64,000 nt of DNA from Paenirhizobium daejeonense (GCF_014280875.1 NZ_JACLAL010000006.1:186001-250000), one strand, 5' to 3'. Shown: positions 36,601 to 46,084, numbered from the stretch's first letter. The notes: generated by a model from the letters alone, not told the origin. Numbers and translations: made by a program.

Positions 36601-36671
36601 GTGATCTCCAATCGATATTGAAGATCACGCGTAGGATGCCCCTGGTGTGGTGCCAAGGATTATCCCGGCAC
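36601..36671 (+). repeat. 71-bp module, copy 4 (no integrase attached)
   Basis: Palindrome GTGATCT...AGATCAC at 36601-36628 and core at 36650-36671: arm GTGCCAAGG, spacer ATTAT, arm CCCGGCAC. The bases to its left are not integrase sequence, so the gene is gone but the module is well preserved. The fic stop codon lies 8 bp to the right. Confidence 0.88.
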
Positions 36672-36678
36672 GCTCTAA

Positions 36679-37767
36679 CTATTCAGAAACCTTCAGAAAT
36701 AAAGCGACGAGCGGCGCATTGATATAGTAATTGTTTCTGCCACTCTGGTGCTTGGTCAAGAAGCCGCGTTCAGCAAGAGTGTCGAGGTATTTTGCGGCAG
36801 TCTGACGGGTAATGCCGAGCTCGTTTTGAACGAAATCGATTCTGGTATATGGGTGCCGGAACAGATTGTTCAGTAAGTCCTGTGAGTAAAGCTTGGGAAG
36901 TTCATCGCGAAGTCTTTTCTTCGCCGATGCCATTTGCCCACGAATATTCTCTACTAGATCAAGCGTTGTTCTGGCGGTCTCATCGACCGCTTTGAGTATG
37001 TAGACGAGCCAATCTTCCCATTCGCCGGTATCGCGAACATGCTGCAAGAGCCGGTAGTATTCGCTCTTTGAGTTGTTGATGGCTCTACTGAGATAAAGGA
37101 TCGGTATTTCGAGCAGCTCCACACGCGTAAGATAAAGAACATTGAGAATTCGCCCTATTCGCCCATTGCCATCAGGGAACGGATGAATGCTTTCGAATTG
37201 ATGGTGGATCAATGCCATTTTGATGAGCGGGTCGAGTGTTGAGCGCTGATCATCATTGATGAAACGCTCAAGCTCGCTCATCGCTGCATTTATCTCGCGC
37301 TGATCCTGAGGTGGCACATAGACGATCTCGCCGGAGCGATCATTTTTGAGCGCCGTGCCTGGCGTCTGGCGGAATCCATCTGTGCGCCGCTTGAGTAGCT
37401 GAAACATGCCGACAATGGTTGCATTCGTAATCAGACCATCAGTTTGCCGGAGCTTGTCGAAGCCGAATTTTAAGGCATCACGATAGAGTGCAACTTCTTT
37501 TGCGGCAGGGGACTCCAGTCCCTCAGGAAATAGCTCGGCTTGAAACAGCTCGTCCTGGGTGGTGACGATGTTTTCGATCTCCGAGCTCGCCTTTGCTTCT
37601 TGCAGTGCAAGTGTGTCGATTAAAATACCTTGATTGGGTATGGCCGCTGCTCGACCCTTCAATTCGGCTAGCGACCGGTTGGCTGTAGCAAGTGCCTTGA
37701 AGATTTCGATAGTTTCCAAGCCAGCAAGAGACGTCAGATCGGGAAGCTGGTAGGACGGCTTTAACAT
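36679..37767 (-). CDS. Fic-family protein (class II, AMPylator-like) with C-terminal winged helix
   Basis: A 362-aa Fic protein. The catalytic loop HPFPDGNGRIGR (residues 195-206) is complete, so AMP or another nucleotide-moiety transfer is predicted. The N-terminal inhibitory helix motif (S/T)xxxE(G/N) is present as SSEIEN (61-66), which places it in the self-inhibited class II with the antitoxin helix in the same chain. A C-terminal winged-helix segment (YTRIDFVQNELGITRQTAAKYLDTLAERGFL) suggests DNA binding or autoregulation. It is the last cargo of the array, transcribed toward module 4, unlike the other cargo. Confidence 0.9.
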   Translation of the reverse strand: MLKPSYQLPDLTSLAGLETIEIFKALATANRSLAELKGRAAAIPNQGILIDTLALQEAKASSEIENIVTTQDELFQAELFPEGLESPAAKEVALYRDALKFGFDKLRQTDGLITNATIVGMFQLLKRRTDGFRQTPGTALKNDRSGEIVYVPPQDQREINAAMSELERFINDDQRSTLDPLIKMALIHHQFESIHPFPDGNGRIGRILNVLYLTRVELLEIPILYLSRAINNSKSEYYRLLQHVRDTGEWEDWLVYILKAVDETARTTLDLVENIRGQMASAKKRLRDELPKLYSQDLLNNLFRHPYTRIDFVQNELGITRQTAAKYLDTLAERGFLTKHQSGRNNYYINAPLVALFLKVSE

Positions 37768-37781
37768 TTGCGACTCGATAA

Positions 37782-37806
37782 GTTAAAAAAACTCCATTTC
37801 TTTAAC
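37782..37806. promoter_or_regulatory. Operator-like palindrome upstream of fic
   Basis: Arms GTTAAAAAAA and TTTCTTTAAC (one mismatch) around a short centre lie 14 bp before the fic start; another GTTAAA follows to the right at about 37823. It overlaps the probable promoter and could be the target of the Fic winged helix. Confidence 0.4.
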
Positions 37807-38005
37807 ACGTCGAAGCCAACATGTTAAATCCGAATCCATGGTTGCCTGCGCGAGATCAGCGATTGCTGGTTGGATTAGAATGGGGAATACGCGTCGGAAG
37901 CGCCGTCCCTGTGGCGCGATGATTGATTGTGATCGAAACGTCAGGCAGACGGCACCCTGATCGAGGGCTGCCCATCTCATAAAATATTGTAATTTCAGGA
38001 AGTTA

Positions 38006-38095
38006 TGGCGGAGAGGGTGGGATTCGAACCCACGATACGGTTGCCCGTATGCCGCATTTCGAGTGCGGTGCTTTCGACCACTCAGCCACCTCTCC
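38006..38095 (-). tRNA. tRNA-Ser (anticodon CGA)
   Basis: On the minus strand: acceptor GGAGAGG pairing with CCTCTCC, discriminator G and encoded CCA (38006-38008), D arm with GCTGAGTGG, anticodon stem CCGCA/TGCGG with loop CTCGAAA giving anticodon CGA, a long variable arm (class II) and the T loop GGTTCGAATCC. It reads UCG serine codons. It stands at the right edge of the accessory block, ahead of rplU. Confidence 0.95.
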
Positions 38096-38193
38096 GCTTG
38101 AGCATGATGACGCGTTGGTCAGCGCGGGGTGTCTCTTAGCCGGTGTTTCGAAGGCTGGCAAGCGCGAATATCGCGTTACCCTAAGCTTTTATC

Positions 38194-38222
38194 TTGACAG
38201 TTTTTTGCGCCTCACGTATGCG
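38194..38222 (+). promoter_or_regulatory. Candidate sigma-70 promoter for rplU-rpmA
   Basis: A consensus -35 TTGACA is followed at 17 bp by TATGCG. It would give a leader of about 165 nt before rplU. The 300 bp between tRNA-Ser and rplU hold no gene; a small CCGGC/GCCGG hairpin sits about 33 bp before the rplU start. Confidence 0.4.
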
Positions 38223-38395
38223 ACCGGGGAATTAGGCATGGGCGTACTGTGTCTTGTTTTTCCTGCTTCGATGCAGGGTTCCACCGGCGGGTGTTTGGGT
38301 TTCAACGGAACCGGGAACATTCGCTACACCGACTGACAAAAAGACAGCCGTCCGGCAAGCCGGAAAGAGCTGGAACGAACATGAAAGGATAAAAA

Positions 38396-38710
38396 ATGTT
38401 CGCAGTCATCAAGACCGGCGGTAAGCAGTACCGCGTCAACACCAACGACGTGCTCTCCATCGAAAAGCTGGAAGCCGAAGCTGGTGCAACCGTAGAATTC
38501 ACCGAAGTCCTCGTTGTTGGCGAAGGTGCCGATGCGAAGATCGGCGCGCCTTTCGTCGCCGGTGCTTCCGTCAAGGCTGAAGTCGTCGAGCAGACCCGTG
38601 GCAAGAAGGTGATCGCATTCAAGAAGCGTCGTCGCCAGAACTCCAAGCGTTCGCGCGGCCATCGCCAGCACCACACCGTGGTGCGCATCACCGACATCGT
38701 AGCCGCTTAA
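38396..38710 (+). CDS. rplU: 50S ribosomal protein L21
   Basis: Ribosomal protein L21, 104 aa: [14 protein letters not shown] at the N-terminus, [36 protein letters not shown] and [12 protein letters not shown] near the end, all strongly conserved. It binds 23S rRNA in the large subunit. It forms an operon with rpmA 40 bp downstream, and a terminator follows rpmA. Confidence 0.98.
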   Translation: MFAVIKTGGKQYRVNTNDVLSIEKLEAEAGATVEFTEVLVVGEGADAKIGAPFVAGASVKAEVVEQTRGKKVIAFKKRRRQNSKRSRGHRQHHTVVRITDIVAA

Positions 38711-38750
38711 TCGCGCTCAAACGAGAACTAGGTTTTAAAGGAGAACTCCA

Positions 38751-39023
38751 ATGGCACACAAAAAAGCTGGCGGTTCCTCGCGTAACGGTCGCGATTCCGA
38801 GTCCAAGCGCCTTGGCGTGAAGAAGTTCGGCGGCGAAGTCGTCGTTGCAGGCAACATCATTCTGCGTCAGCGCGGCACCCAGTGGCATCCGGGCGCGAAC
38901 GTCGGCCTTGGCAAGGATCATACGATCTTCGCACTCACCGCCGGCAATGTCGCATACCGTACGAAGGCCAACGGCCGAGTATACGTGTCCGTAATGCCGA
39001 AAACGGCGGAAGCAGCGGAATAA
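38751..39023 (+). CDS. rpmA: 50S ribosomal protein L27
   Basis: Ribosomal protein L27, 90 aa: [27 protein letters not shown] and the [24 protein letters not shown] segment. Its N-terminus reaches the peptidyl-transferase centre. AAAGGAG lies just before the start. Second gene of the rplU operon. Confidence 0.98.
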   Translation: MAHKKAGGSSRNGRDSESKRLGVKKFGGEVVVAGNIILRQRGTQWHPGANVGLGKDHTIFALTAGNVAYRTKANGRVYVSVMPKTAEAAE

Positions 39024-39093
39024 GCCGGTAACGCTCTAAACAGCCGGCGTCTCATCGACCCGGCTGTCCGTATCAGGTTCAGTCAAGAAAACA

Positions 39094-39130
39094 GGGGAGA
39101 TGGGGCGCCACCCAGCTCCCCTTTTTCTTT
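39094..39130 (+). terminator. Rho-independent terminator after rplU-rpmA
   Basis: Stem GGGGAGATGGG / CCCAGCTCCCC (one mismatch) with loop GCGCCA, followed directly by TTTTTCTTTT. It separates the ribosomal-protein operon from the acetyltransferases. Confidence 0.85.
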
Positions 39131-39158
39131 TGTCTTTCAACCAGAAGGAGACTGAACC

Positions 39159-39794
39159 ATGCAGAGTGAATTGTTGAGGGTCGACCAATCCCGGTCACCC
39201 CAGGACCGGTTCAGGCCGGATCGGCAACGGAGCGATTGCCCCGTCTTGTTATCGCAGCGGCTCGTCATGCGGGCTCCTCACGAAGAAGACATCGACGCCC
39301 TTGCCCATCTCGCCAACAACGCCGCAATCGCGACCATGGTGTCGCGCATGCCGCACCCGTATACGATGAAAGACGCCGCCGACTTCGTGCGACGCACGAA
39401 TATCGGCGAGATTGGCAAGTGCGTCTATGCCATCACAAAAGCCGTCAATGGTGAGTTTCTCGGTTGCTGCGGACTGGAGCCGCATTCCAACGACGATGAA
39501 ACGCTCGAAATCGGATACTGGCTCGGCGAGCCCTACTGGAACAAGGGTTATGCCACGGAGGCGGCGCATGCGCTGATCGACATGGCTTTCCGTACCCGCG
39601 ACATCGAGCGGATCGATGCCCGCTGCAGGGTCACCAACGTCGCCTCGCGGCGGGTCATCCAGAAGTGCGGTTTCCAGTTCCAGGGCTCGGGCATGGTCGG
39701 CAATCTTGCGACCGGCGGCATGATGCCGGTGGAATGGTATCGGCTCGACCGCAAGACCTGGATGTCGCTCAAGAGCTGGGGGGAGATGAGATGA
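39159..39794 (+). CDS. GNAT-family N-acetyltransferase (RimJ/RimL-like)
   Basis: A 211-aa acetyltransferase with SQRLVMRAPHEEDIDAL at the start of the domain, CVYAITKAVNGEFLGCCGLEPH, EIGYWLGEPYWNKGYATEAAHALIDMAF (acetyl-CoA loop) and NVASRRVIQKCGFQFQGSG. These are RimJ/RimL-type features; the substrate (ribosomal protein, other protein or small molecule) is not deducible. AAGGAG precedes the ATG. Its stop overlaps the second acetyltransferase as ATGA, so they are coupled. Confidence 0.88.
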   Translation: MQSELLRVDQSRSPQDRFRPDRQRSDCPVLLSQRLVMRAPHEEDIDALAHLANNAAIATMVSRMPHPYTMKDAADFVRRTNIGEIGKCVYAITKAVNGEFLGCCGLEPHSNDDETLEIGYWLGEPYWNKGYATEAAHALIDMAFRTRDIERIDARCRVTNVASRRVIQKCGFQFQGSGMVGNLATGGMMPVEWYRLDRKTWMSLKSWGEMR

Positions 39795-40381
39795 ACGCTC
39801 CCTCCCAGCGTCCCGATGCCCAGCGTGCGGCGACGCGCCCGCCCGGACCCTGCCCGACCATCGAGACGAGCCGGCTGGTGCTGAGGCCTCACCGCATGAG
39901 CGATGCCGACGCGATCGCCCAGTCTTTCTCCGACTATCAGGTCGTGCGGATGCTGGCGCGGGTGCCGGTTCCCTATGACCGGGAGGACGCGGTCGACTGG
40001 CTGAGCCGGGCGACTTCGGGCATTACGCCCGACTGGTCGTTTGCCATCACTCTTGGCGGTGACGACGTGCATATCGGCGCCGTCGGCATCGAGCTTCGGC
40101 ATGGTCAGTGGCATCTCGGTTACTGGCTGGATCGCTATTACTGGGGCAAGGGCATCATGTCCGAGGCGGCAGGGGTGGCGGTCGAGCGCTTCTTCCGGCG
40201 CATGCCGGACGAGGTGCTGTATTCCGGCGCCTTTGCCGACAATGCGGCGTCGCTGCGCATTCAGGAGAAGCTCGGTTTCGTAATTACCCGAAGTGGCGAT
40301 CTCTACTCGCGTTCCCGCAATGCGGTTGCGCCGCATATCGAGACGCAGGTCACGCAGGTGGGTTTCCGTCCGGGTGTATGA
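39791..40381 (+). CDS. GNAT-family N-acetyltransferase, second copy
   Basis: A 196-aa homologue of the preceding gene: TSRLVLRPHRMSDADAIAQSFSDYQVVRMLARVPVPYDREDAVDWL, LGYWLDRYYWGKGIMSEAAGVAVERFF and NAASLRIQEKLGFVITRSG. The ATG at 39791 overlaps the previous stop, so the 39665 frame is a shadow. The tandem, coupled arrangement suggests an old duplication whose members may act on different substrates. Confidence 0.87.
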   Translation: MNAPSQRPDAQRAATRPPGPCPTIETSRLVLRPHRMSDADAIAQSFSDYQVVRMLARVPVPYDREDAVDWLSRATSGITPDWSFAITLGGDDVHIGAVGIELRHGQWHLGYWLDRYYWGKGIMSEAAGVAVERFFRRMPDEVLYSGAFADNAASLRIQEKLGFVITRSGDLYSRSRNAVAPHIETQVTQVGFRPGV

Positions 40382-40438
40382 AAACAGGATACCGGGCGGG
40401 CAAGAGCTGCCCGGTATCGCCAGTATTCGGGGCGGGTG

Positions 40439-41296
40439 TCAGTCGAGTTCGACCCAGACCGGGAAGTGATCGGAACCCGGAGCGGAAACGTCGACGCTTG
40501 CGCTTTTCAGGCGCGGGGCGAGATCACCACTGAGGAAACAATAGTCGAGATGCTTGCGCACGGTGCGATCGGGACTCATCCAGCTATAGCCTTCCCGGCT
40601 ATGGGCGCGGCAACGCGCCAGAGCATCGAGCGGCAGGTCGGCGCGCGGCACGCGACCGTAGAAGGCGTCATCGAGGCCGACCATTTCGATATATTCCGGC
40701 GACTCCGGCTCCATGTTGAAGTCGCCCATGATGAGATAGCCGGAGGGGAACGGCAGATCCGGGAGGCCAAATTGACCGGCTCCCGTCAGGGCTCCGCCTT
40801 CGCGACCGAAGTTTGCGACACGCTCCTTGATGAAACGGATCTGGGCGATCCGCTCGCCGGGAGAGACGTGGTCGAGATGGAGGGAATAGACCCGCAGCGG
40901 ACCACCCGGTGCGTCGATCACCGCTTCGACTGCGCCGCGCTGCAGGTTCAGCTTGTCATAGGTGCGGCTGCGCGGCAGGAGCAGGTGGCGGGTTGCCAGG
41001 ATCGGATAGCGCGACAGCACCATGTTGCCGAACTGGAAACGCCGTTCGCGGCGGCGTCCTTCGATGATCTGATGGTCGATCAGGACATCGCAGGCGGCTC
41101 CGAAGGTACAGGAGTAGTCAGGAAAGAGCTTACTGAAGGTTTCGGCGAGATCGGCATGGCCGTTGCGATGAAAATCGCGGGTGACTTCCTGCAGGGCGAT
41201 GATATCCGCATCCCGGATGCTGTTGGCGATCCGCACGGGGTCGAATTTGTCATCCAGACCCATACCGAACTGGATGTTGTAGCTGACGAACTTCAC
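40439..41296 (-). CDS. Endonuclease/exonuclease/phosphatase (EEP) family protein
   Basis: A 285-aa EEP-fold hydrolase. Landmarks are VSYNIQFGMGLD (metal-binding Asn), ADIIALQEV (Glu), LIMGDFNMEPES (Asp/Asn) and GSDHFPVWVELD (terminal Asp-His). The fold covers nucleases, sphingomyelinases and phosphatases; nothing here specifies which. A GTG at 41296 is chosen because the protein then begins right at the conserved first strand; the extra 29 codons upstream look non-coding. It is divergent from obgE. Confidence 0.85.
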   Translation of the reverse strand: MKFVSYNIQFGMGLDDKFDPVRIANSIRDADIIALQEVTRDFHRNGHADLAETFSKLFPDYSCTFGAACDVLIDHQIIEGRRRERRFQFGNMVLSRYPILATRHLLLPRSRTYDKLNLQRGAVEAVIDAPGGPLRVYSLHLDHVSPGERIAQIRFIKERVANFGREGGALTGAGQFGLPDLPFPSGYLIMGDFNMEPESPEYIEMVGLDDAFYGRVPRADLPLDALARCRAHSREGYSWMSPDRTVRKHLDYCFLSGDLAPRLKSASVDVSAPGSDHFPVWVELD

Positions 41297-41378
41297 GATA
41301 CTCTTTGACCTCCGCTTCAACCGGCTATATCGATGGCCGCATAAATTCCGTACATCCCCACACGTTATCAATGGCTGA

Positions 41379-42449
<1,071 letters not shown>

Positions 42450-42450
42450 C

Positions 42451-43632
42451 ATGGCCGCCGCACGCAAATCGCTGACGCGCTACAAGCGCATCGTCATCAA
42501 GATCGGCTCGGCGCTGCTGGTCGATCGCGGCAGTGGCCTGAAGAAGAGCTGGCTCGATGCCATTTGCGACGATATCGCGGAACTCAAGGCGCGGGGCATC
42601 GATGTTCTAGTCGTTTCCTCGGGTGCGATTGCGCTCGGAAGAACCGTGCTCGACCTTCCCTCCGGTGCATTGAAGCTGGAGGAAAGCCAGGCGGCGGCGG
42701 CGGTTGGCCAGATTGCGCTTGCGCGTCATTGGTCGGAAAGCCTGTCGCGCTCCTCCATCGTCGCGGGCCAGATTCTTCTGACACTGGGCGATACCGAAGA
42801 GCGCCGGCGTTATCTCAACGCGCGCGCCACGCTGAAGCAGCTTCTGAAGATCGGCGCGGTGCCGATCATCAACGAAAACGATACTGTTGCCACCACCGAG
42901 ATCCGCTATGGCGACAACGACCGGCTTGCCGCCCGCGTCGCCACCATGGCCGGGGCCGACCTGTTGGTGTTGTTGTCGGACATTGACGGTCTATACACAG
43001 CGCCGCCGCATCTCGACCCGCAGGCGAAGTTCCTCGACGCTATTGCCGAGATCACGCCCGAGATCGAGGCGATGGCCGGCGGGGCGGCATCCGAACTTTC
43101 GCGCGGCGGCATGCGTACCAAGATCGATGCGGGCAAGATCGCGACCGGAGCTGGCTGCGCGATGATCATCGCTTCGGGCAAGGCCGATCACCCCCTGAAA
43201 AGCATCATCGATGGTGTGCGTCATTCATGGTTTGCGCCGTCCGCGGCGCCCGTCACCGCACGCAAGACCTGGATTGCCGGCCAGCTGCAGCCGGCGGGTG
43301 AACTGCATATCGATGCGGGCGCGCAGGGTGCGCTCAAGGCGGGCAAGAGCCTGCTTCCGGCCGGTGTGCGCATGGTTGCCGGCCAGTTCAGTCGCGGCGA
43401 CACGGTTTCGGTGATCGGGACCGAGGGCCGCGAGATTGCCCGGGGGCTTGCCGGCTACGATGCAGACGATGCCCGCAAGATTGCCGGCCGCAAGTCCGGC
43501 GAAATCGAGGAAATCCTCGGCTATGCCGGTCGCTCGGCCATGATCCACCGGGACGACCTGGTGATGACCGATCCGGCGCATAAGCACGACCATCATGCGA
43601 GTGCCGAAAACAAGGACGAAGCCCATGCTTGA
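42451..43632 (+). CDS. proB: Glutamate 5-kinase
   Basis: First step of proline synthesis from glutamate. The 393-aa protein has [57 protein letters not shown] and [17 protein letters not shown] in the kinase domain, then a C-terminal PUA domain. It starts one base after the obgE stop; frames reaching 42340 are shadows inside obgE. The 3' end overlaps proA by 8 bp. Confidence 0.96.
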   Translation: MAAARKSLTRYKRIVIKIGSALLVDRGSGLKKSWLDAICDDIAELKARGIDVLVVSSGAIALGRTVLDLPSGALKLEESQAAAAVGQIALARHWSESLSRSSIVAGQILLTLGDTEERRRYLNARATLKQLLKIGAVPIINENDTVATTEIRYGDNDRLAARVATMAGADLLVLLSDIDGLYTAPPHLDPQAKFLDAIAEITPEIEAMAGGAASELSRGGMRTKIDAGKIATGAGCAMIIASGKADHPLKSIIDGVRHSWFAPSAAPVTARKTWIAGQLQPAGELHIDAGAQGALKAGKSLLPAGVRMVAGQFSRGDTVSVIGTEGREIARGLAGYDADDARKIAGRKSGEIEEILGYAGRSAMIHRDDLVMTDPAHKHDHHASAENKDEAHA

Positions 43633-44911
43633 CAAGGCAAAAGCCAACCACACGGACATCGATGCCCTTATGCTCGATATCGGCCGCAGCGCCCGCGCAG
43701 CCGCCCGACCGTTGGCTATTGCCCCAACCGAGCAGAAGAACGCGGCGCTCGTCGCCATGGCCGATGCGATCCTGGCCGGCGAGGAGGCGATCCTTGCCGC
43801 CAATGCCATGGATGTCGCAAACGGCAAGGCGTCTGGCCTGACGGGTTCCTTCATGGATCGCCTGATGCTCGATTCCGACCGGGTCGCGGCCATCGCAAAG
43901 GGTATTCGCGAAGTCGCGGAACTGAAGGATCCCGTCGGCGAAGTGATTGCCGCCTGGGAGCGTCCGAACGGTCTCAAGATCGAACGCGTGCGCACGCCGC
44001 TCGGCGTGATCGGCGTGATCTATGAGAGCCGCCCGAACGTGACGGCGGATGCCGGTGCGCTGTGCCTGAAGGCGGGCAACGCCGTCATCCTGCGTGGCGG
44101 CTCGGATTCGGTCCATTCCTCGCGAGCAATCCACGCCTGCCTCGTAAAGGGTCTGGAAAAGGCAGGCCTGCCGGCCGACGCCATCCAGCTTGTTCCGGTC
44201 ACGGATCGCTCGGCGGTCGGCGCCATGCTGACAGGGCTGGGCGGCGCAATCGATGTTATCGTACCGCGCGGAGGGAAGAGCCTCGTTGCCCGTGTTCAGT
44301 CAGAGGCGCGCGTACCGGTCTTCGCCCATCTGGAGGGTCTCTGCCACATCTATGTCGACGCATCCGCCGATCTGGAAATGGCGAAGAAGATTGTGGTCAA
44401 TTCCAAGATGCGCCGCACGGGCATCTGCGGCGCAGCCGAAACGCTGCTTGTCGACAGCGCTGCGATTGGCACGCATCTGATGCCGCTTCTCGAGGCATTG
44501 ACGGAAGCGGGCTGTGAGATCCGCGCTTCGGCCGCGGTGCTGAAGGTTCATCCCGGCTTCAAGGCGGCGACGGAGGAAGACTGGCGCACCGAATATCTCG
44601 ACGCGATCATCGCGGTTGCTATTGTTGACGGCGTGTCCGGAGCGATCGATCATATCAATCGCTATTCGTCGAACCATACGGAAGCTGTGCTTGCAGAAGA
44701 TTCCGAGGTCGTAGAACGTTTCTTCAACGAGATCGATTCCGCCATACTGCTGCACAACGCCTCCACCCAGTTCGCCGATGGCGGCGAATTCGGCATGGGG
44801 GCAGAAATCGGCATTGCCACCGGCAAGATGCATGCGCGCGGTCCGGTCGGCGTCGAGCAGCTCACATCCTTCAAATACCGCGTGCGTGGCACCGGACAGG
44901 TGCGGCCCTGA
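43625..44911 (+). CDS. proA: Glutamate-5-semialdehyde dehydrogenase (gamma-glutamyl phosphate reductase)
   Basis: Second enzyme of proline synthesis, NADPH-dependent, 428 aa. Landmarks are [55 protein letters not shown] and the catalytic [16 protein letters not shown] with the Cys. The ATG at 43625 lies inside the end of proB. ProB and ProA work as a complex that channels the unstable phosphate, which fits the overlap. Confidence 0.96.
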   Translation: MLDKAKANHTDIDALMLDIGRSARAAARPLAIAPTEQKNAALVAMADAILAGEEAILAANAMDVANGKASGLTGSFMDRLMLDSDRVAAIAKGIREVAELKDPVGEVIAAWERPNGLKIERVRTPLGVIGVIYESRPNVTADAGALCLKAGNAVILRGGSDSVHSSRAIHACLVKGLEKAGLPADAIQLVPVTDRSAVGAMLTGLGGAIDVIVPRGGKSLVARVQSEARVPVFAHLEGLCHIYVDASADLEMAKKIVVNSKMRRTGICGAAETLLVDSAAIGTHLMPLLEALTEAGCEIRASAAVLKVHPGFKAATEEDWRTEYLDAIIAVAIVDGVSGAIDHINRYSSNHTEAVLAEDSEVVERFFNEIDSAILLHNASTQFADGGEFGMGAEIGIATGKMHARGPVGVEQLTSFKYRVRGTGQVRP

Positions 44912-44912
44912 C

Positions 44913-45536
44913 GTGACGGCGAAGGACCCGATTGCCCACCGGTACCGATACATGCCGCATACCGAGCGCGGCATGGTGATCGGCCTGTTCGGCGGGTCTT
45001 TCAATCCGCCGCATGAGGGGCATACGCTGGTGGCCGAGATCGCAATCAGGCGTCTCGGTCTCGACCAGCTGTGGTGGATCGTGACGCCGGGCAATCCCTT
45101 GAAGAGCCATAACAATCTCGCGCCGCTCTCCGAAAGACTGGCGAAATGCGAGGAGATCGCGGCCGATCCGCGCATCAAGGTGACGGCATTCGAGCAAACG
45201 CTCGGCACCAGGTATACGGCGCGGACGCTCGATTATGTGAAGGCGCGCAACCCGCATGCACGCTTCATCTGGATCATGGGTGCGGATAATCTCAAGTCGT
45301 TCCACAAGTGGCAGCAATGGCGGCGGATCGCCGAGACCTTCCCGATTGCAGTCATCGACCGGCCGGGGTCGACACTTTCCTATCTCTCATCGAAAATGGC
45401 GCATACCTTCAATTACGCGCGTATCGACGAGGACGATGCCGGTGTGCTGTGGAAGAAGAAGGCGCCCGCCTGGACCTTCATCCACGGGCCGCGTTCACCC
45501 CTCAGTTCGACCGCGCTCCGGGAGGCTGCCGAATGA
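44913..45536 (+). CDS. nadD: Nicotinate-nucleotide adenylyltransferase
   Basis: Adenylates nicotinate mononucleotide in NAD synthesis. The nucleotidyltransferase motifs GLFGGSFNPPHEGH and PLSSTALRE (SSTxxR) are both present, with WWIVTPGNPLKS and WIMGADNLKSFHKWQQW between. The GTG at 44913, just after the proA stop, gives 207 aa; an ATG at 44952 would give a shorter but still complete domain. It continues the housekeeping operon. Confidence 0.93.
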   Translation: MTAKDPIAHRYRYMPHTERGMVIGLFGGSFNPPHEGHTLVAEIAIRRLGLDQLWWIVTPGNPLKSHNNLAPLSERLAKCEEIAADPRIKVTAFEQTLGTRYTARTLDYVKARNPHARFIWIMGADNLKSFHKWQQWRRIAETFPIAVIDRPGSTLSYLSSKMAHTFNYARIDEDDAGVLWKKKAPAWTFIHGPRSPLSSTALREAAE

Positions 45537-45649
45537 TGCCCCGGCGCTGTCCACATAGCCAATTCGGGCTCTCTTGAAAGATTAACGGAACGGTGCCACC
45601 TTCTATGAGCGATCTCCAAACTAGGGAATCGCCGAAGTGCTGTTCTGTT

Positions 45650-46084
45650 ATGCCAAGGAAAGGAAAAACTCTGACAACAGTACACACCAAGGGAAAGATG
45701 CCTGTCGTCCTTCCCAAAAGCCCGGAACGTGGCGCCGATGCCGCAGCCCGCGAGCTTGAGCTGGTCCTCGCAAGTCTCGAGGACTCCAAGGCAGAAGATA
45801 TCGTTACCATCAACATTGCCGGAAAATCCGCGCTGGGCGACTACATGGTCGTTGTCTCCGGGCGCTCTAACCGGCATGTGAACGCAATCAGCGAACACCT
45901 GATTTCCGACCTCAAGGACGAGGGCTTCCGCTCCGCTCGTGTCGAGGGACTGGAAACAGGCGACTGGGTGCTGATAGACACCGGTGACGTGATCGTGCAT
46001 GTGTTCCGTCCTGAAATCCGAGAGTTCTACAACATCGAAAAGATGTGGGCGGCTCCGGATATCGAGGAAGGGCGGCTGCACTAA
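45650..46084 (+). CDS. rsfS: Ribosome silencing factor RsfS (Iojap family)
   Basis: Binds L14 and blocks 50S-30S joining when nutrients are scarce. The core (ELVLASLEDSKAEDIVTINIAGKSALGDYMVVVSGRSNRHV, then GDWVLIDTGDVIVHVFRPEIREFYNIEKMW) is unmistakable. The start is unclear: ATG 45650 has no good ribosome-binding site, a CTG at 45671 follows AAGGAAAAA and would give LTTVHTKGK, like other rhizobial RsfS N-termini, and ATG 45698 begins just before the core. I give the longest credible form. Confidence 0.9.
   Translation: MPRKGKTLTTVHTKGKMPVVLPKSPERGADAAARELELVLASLEDSKAEDIVTINIAGKSALGDYMVVVSGRSNRHVNAISEHLISDLKDEGFRSARVEGLETGDWVLIDTGDVIVHVFRPEIREFYNIEKMWAAPDIEEGRLH

Noticed and set aside
29850..36671. 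CRISPR array
   Set aside because: Only four repeats, 71 bp long and separated by kilobases of genes; no short regular spacers.
37951..37972. A 22-bp inverted repeat (GGCACCCT / AGGGCTGCC) taken as a possible fifth core site
   Set aside because: Length and spacer fit, but the arms do not match the other cores, and the rest of the 71-bp module is absent.
37783..37980. A 65-codon minus-strand frame upstream of fic
   Set aside because: Overlaps the putative fic promoter, has no ribosome-binding site and resembles nothing I know.
38006..38095. Direct repeat of the tRNA-Ser 3' end at the left side of the array
   Set aside because: I looked for the T-arm and acceptor sequence near uxuB and in the gaps further left and did not see it.
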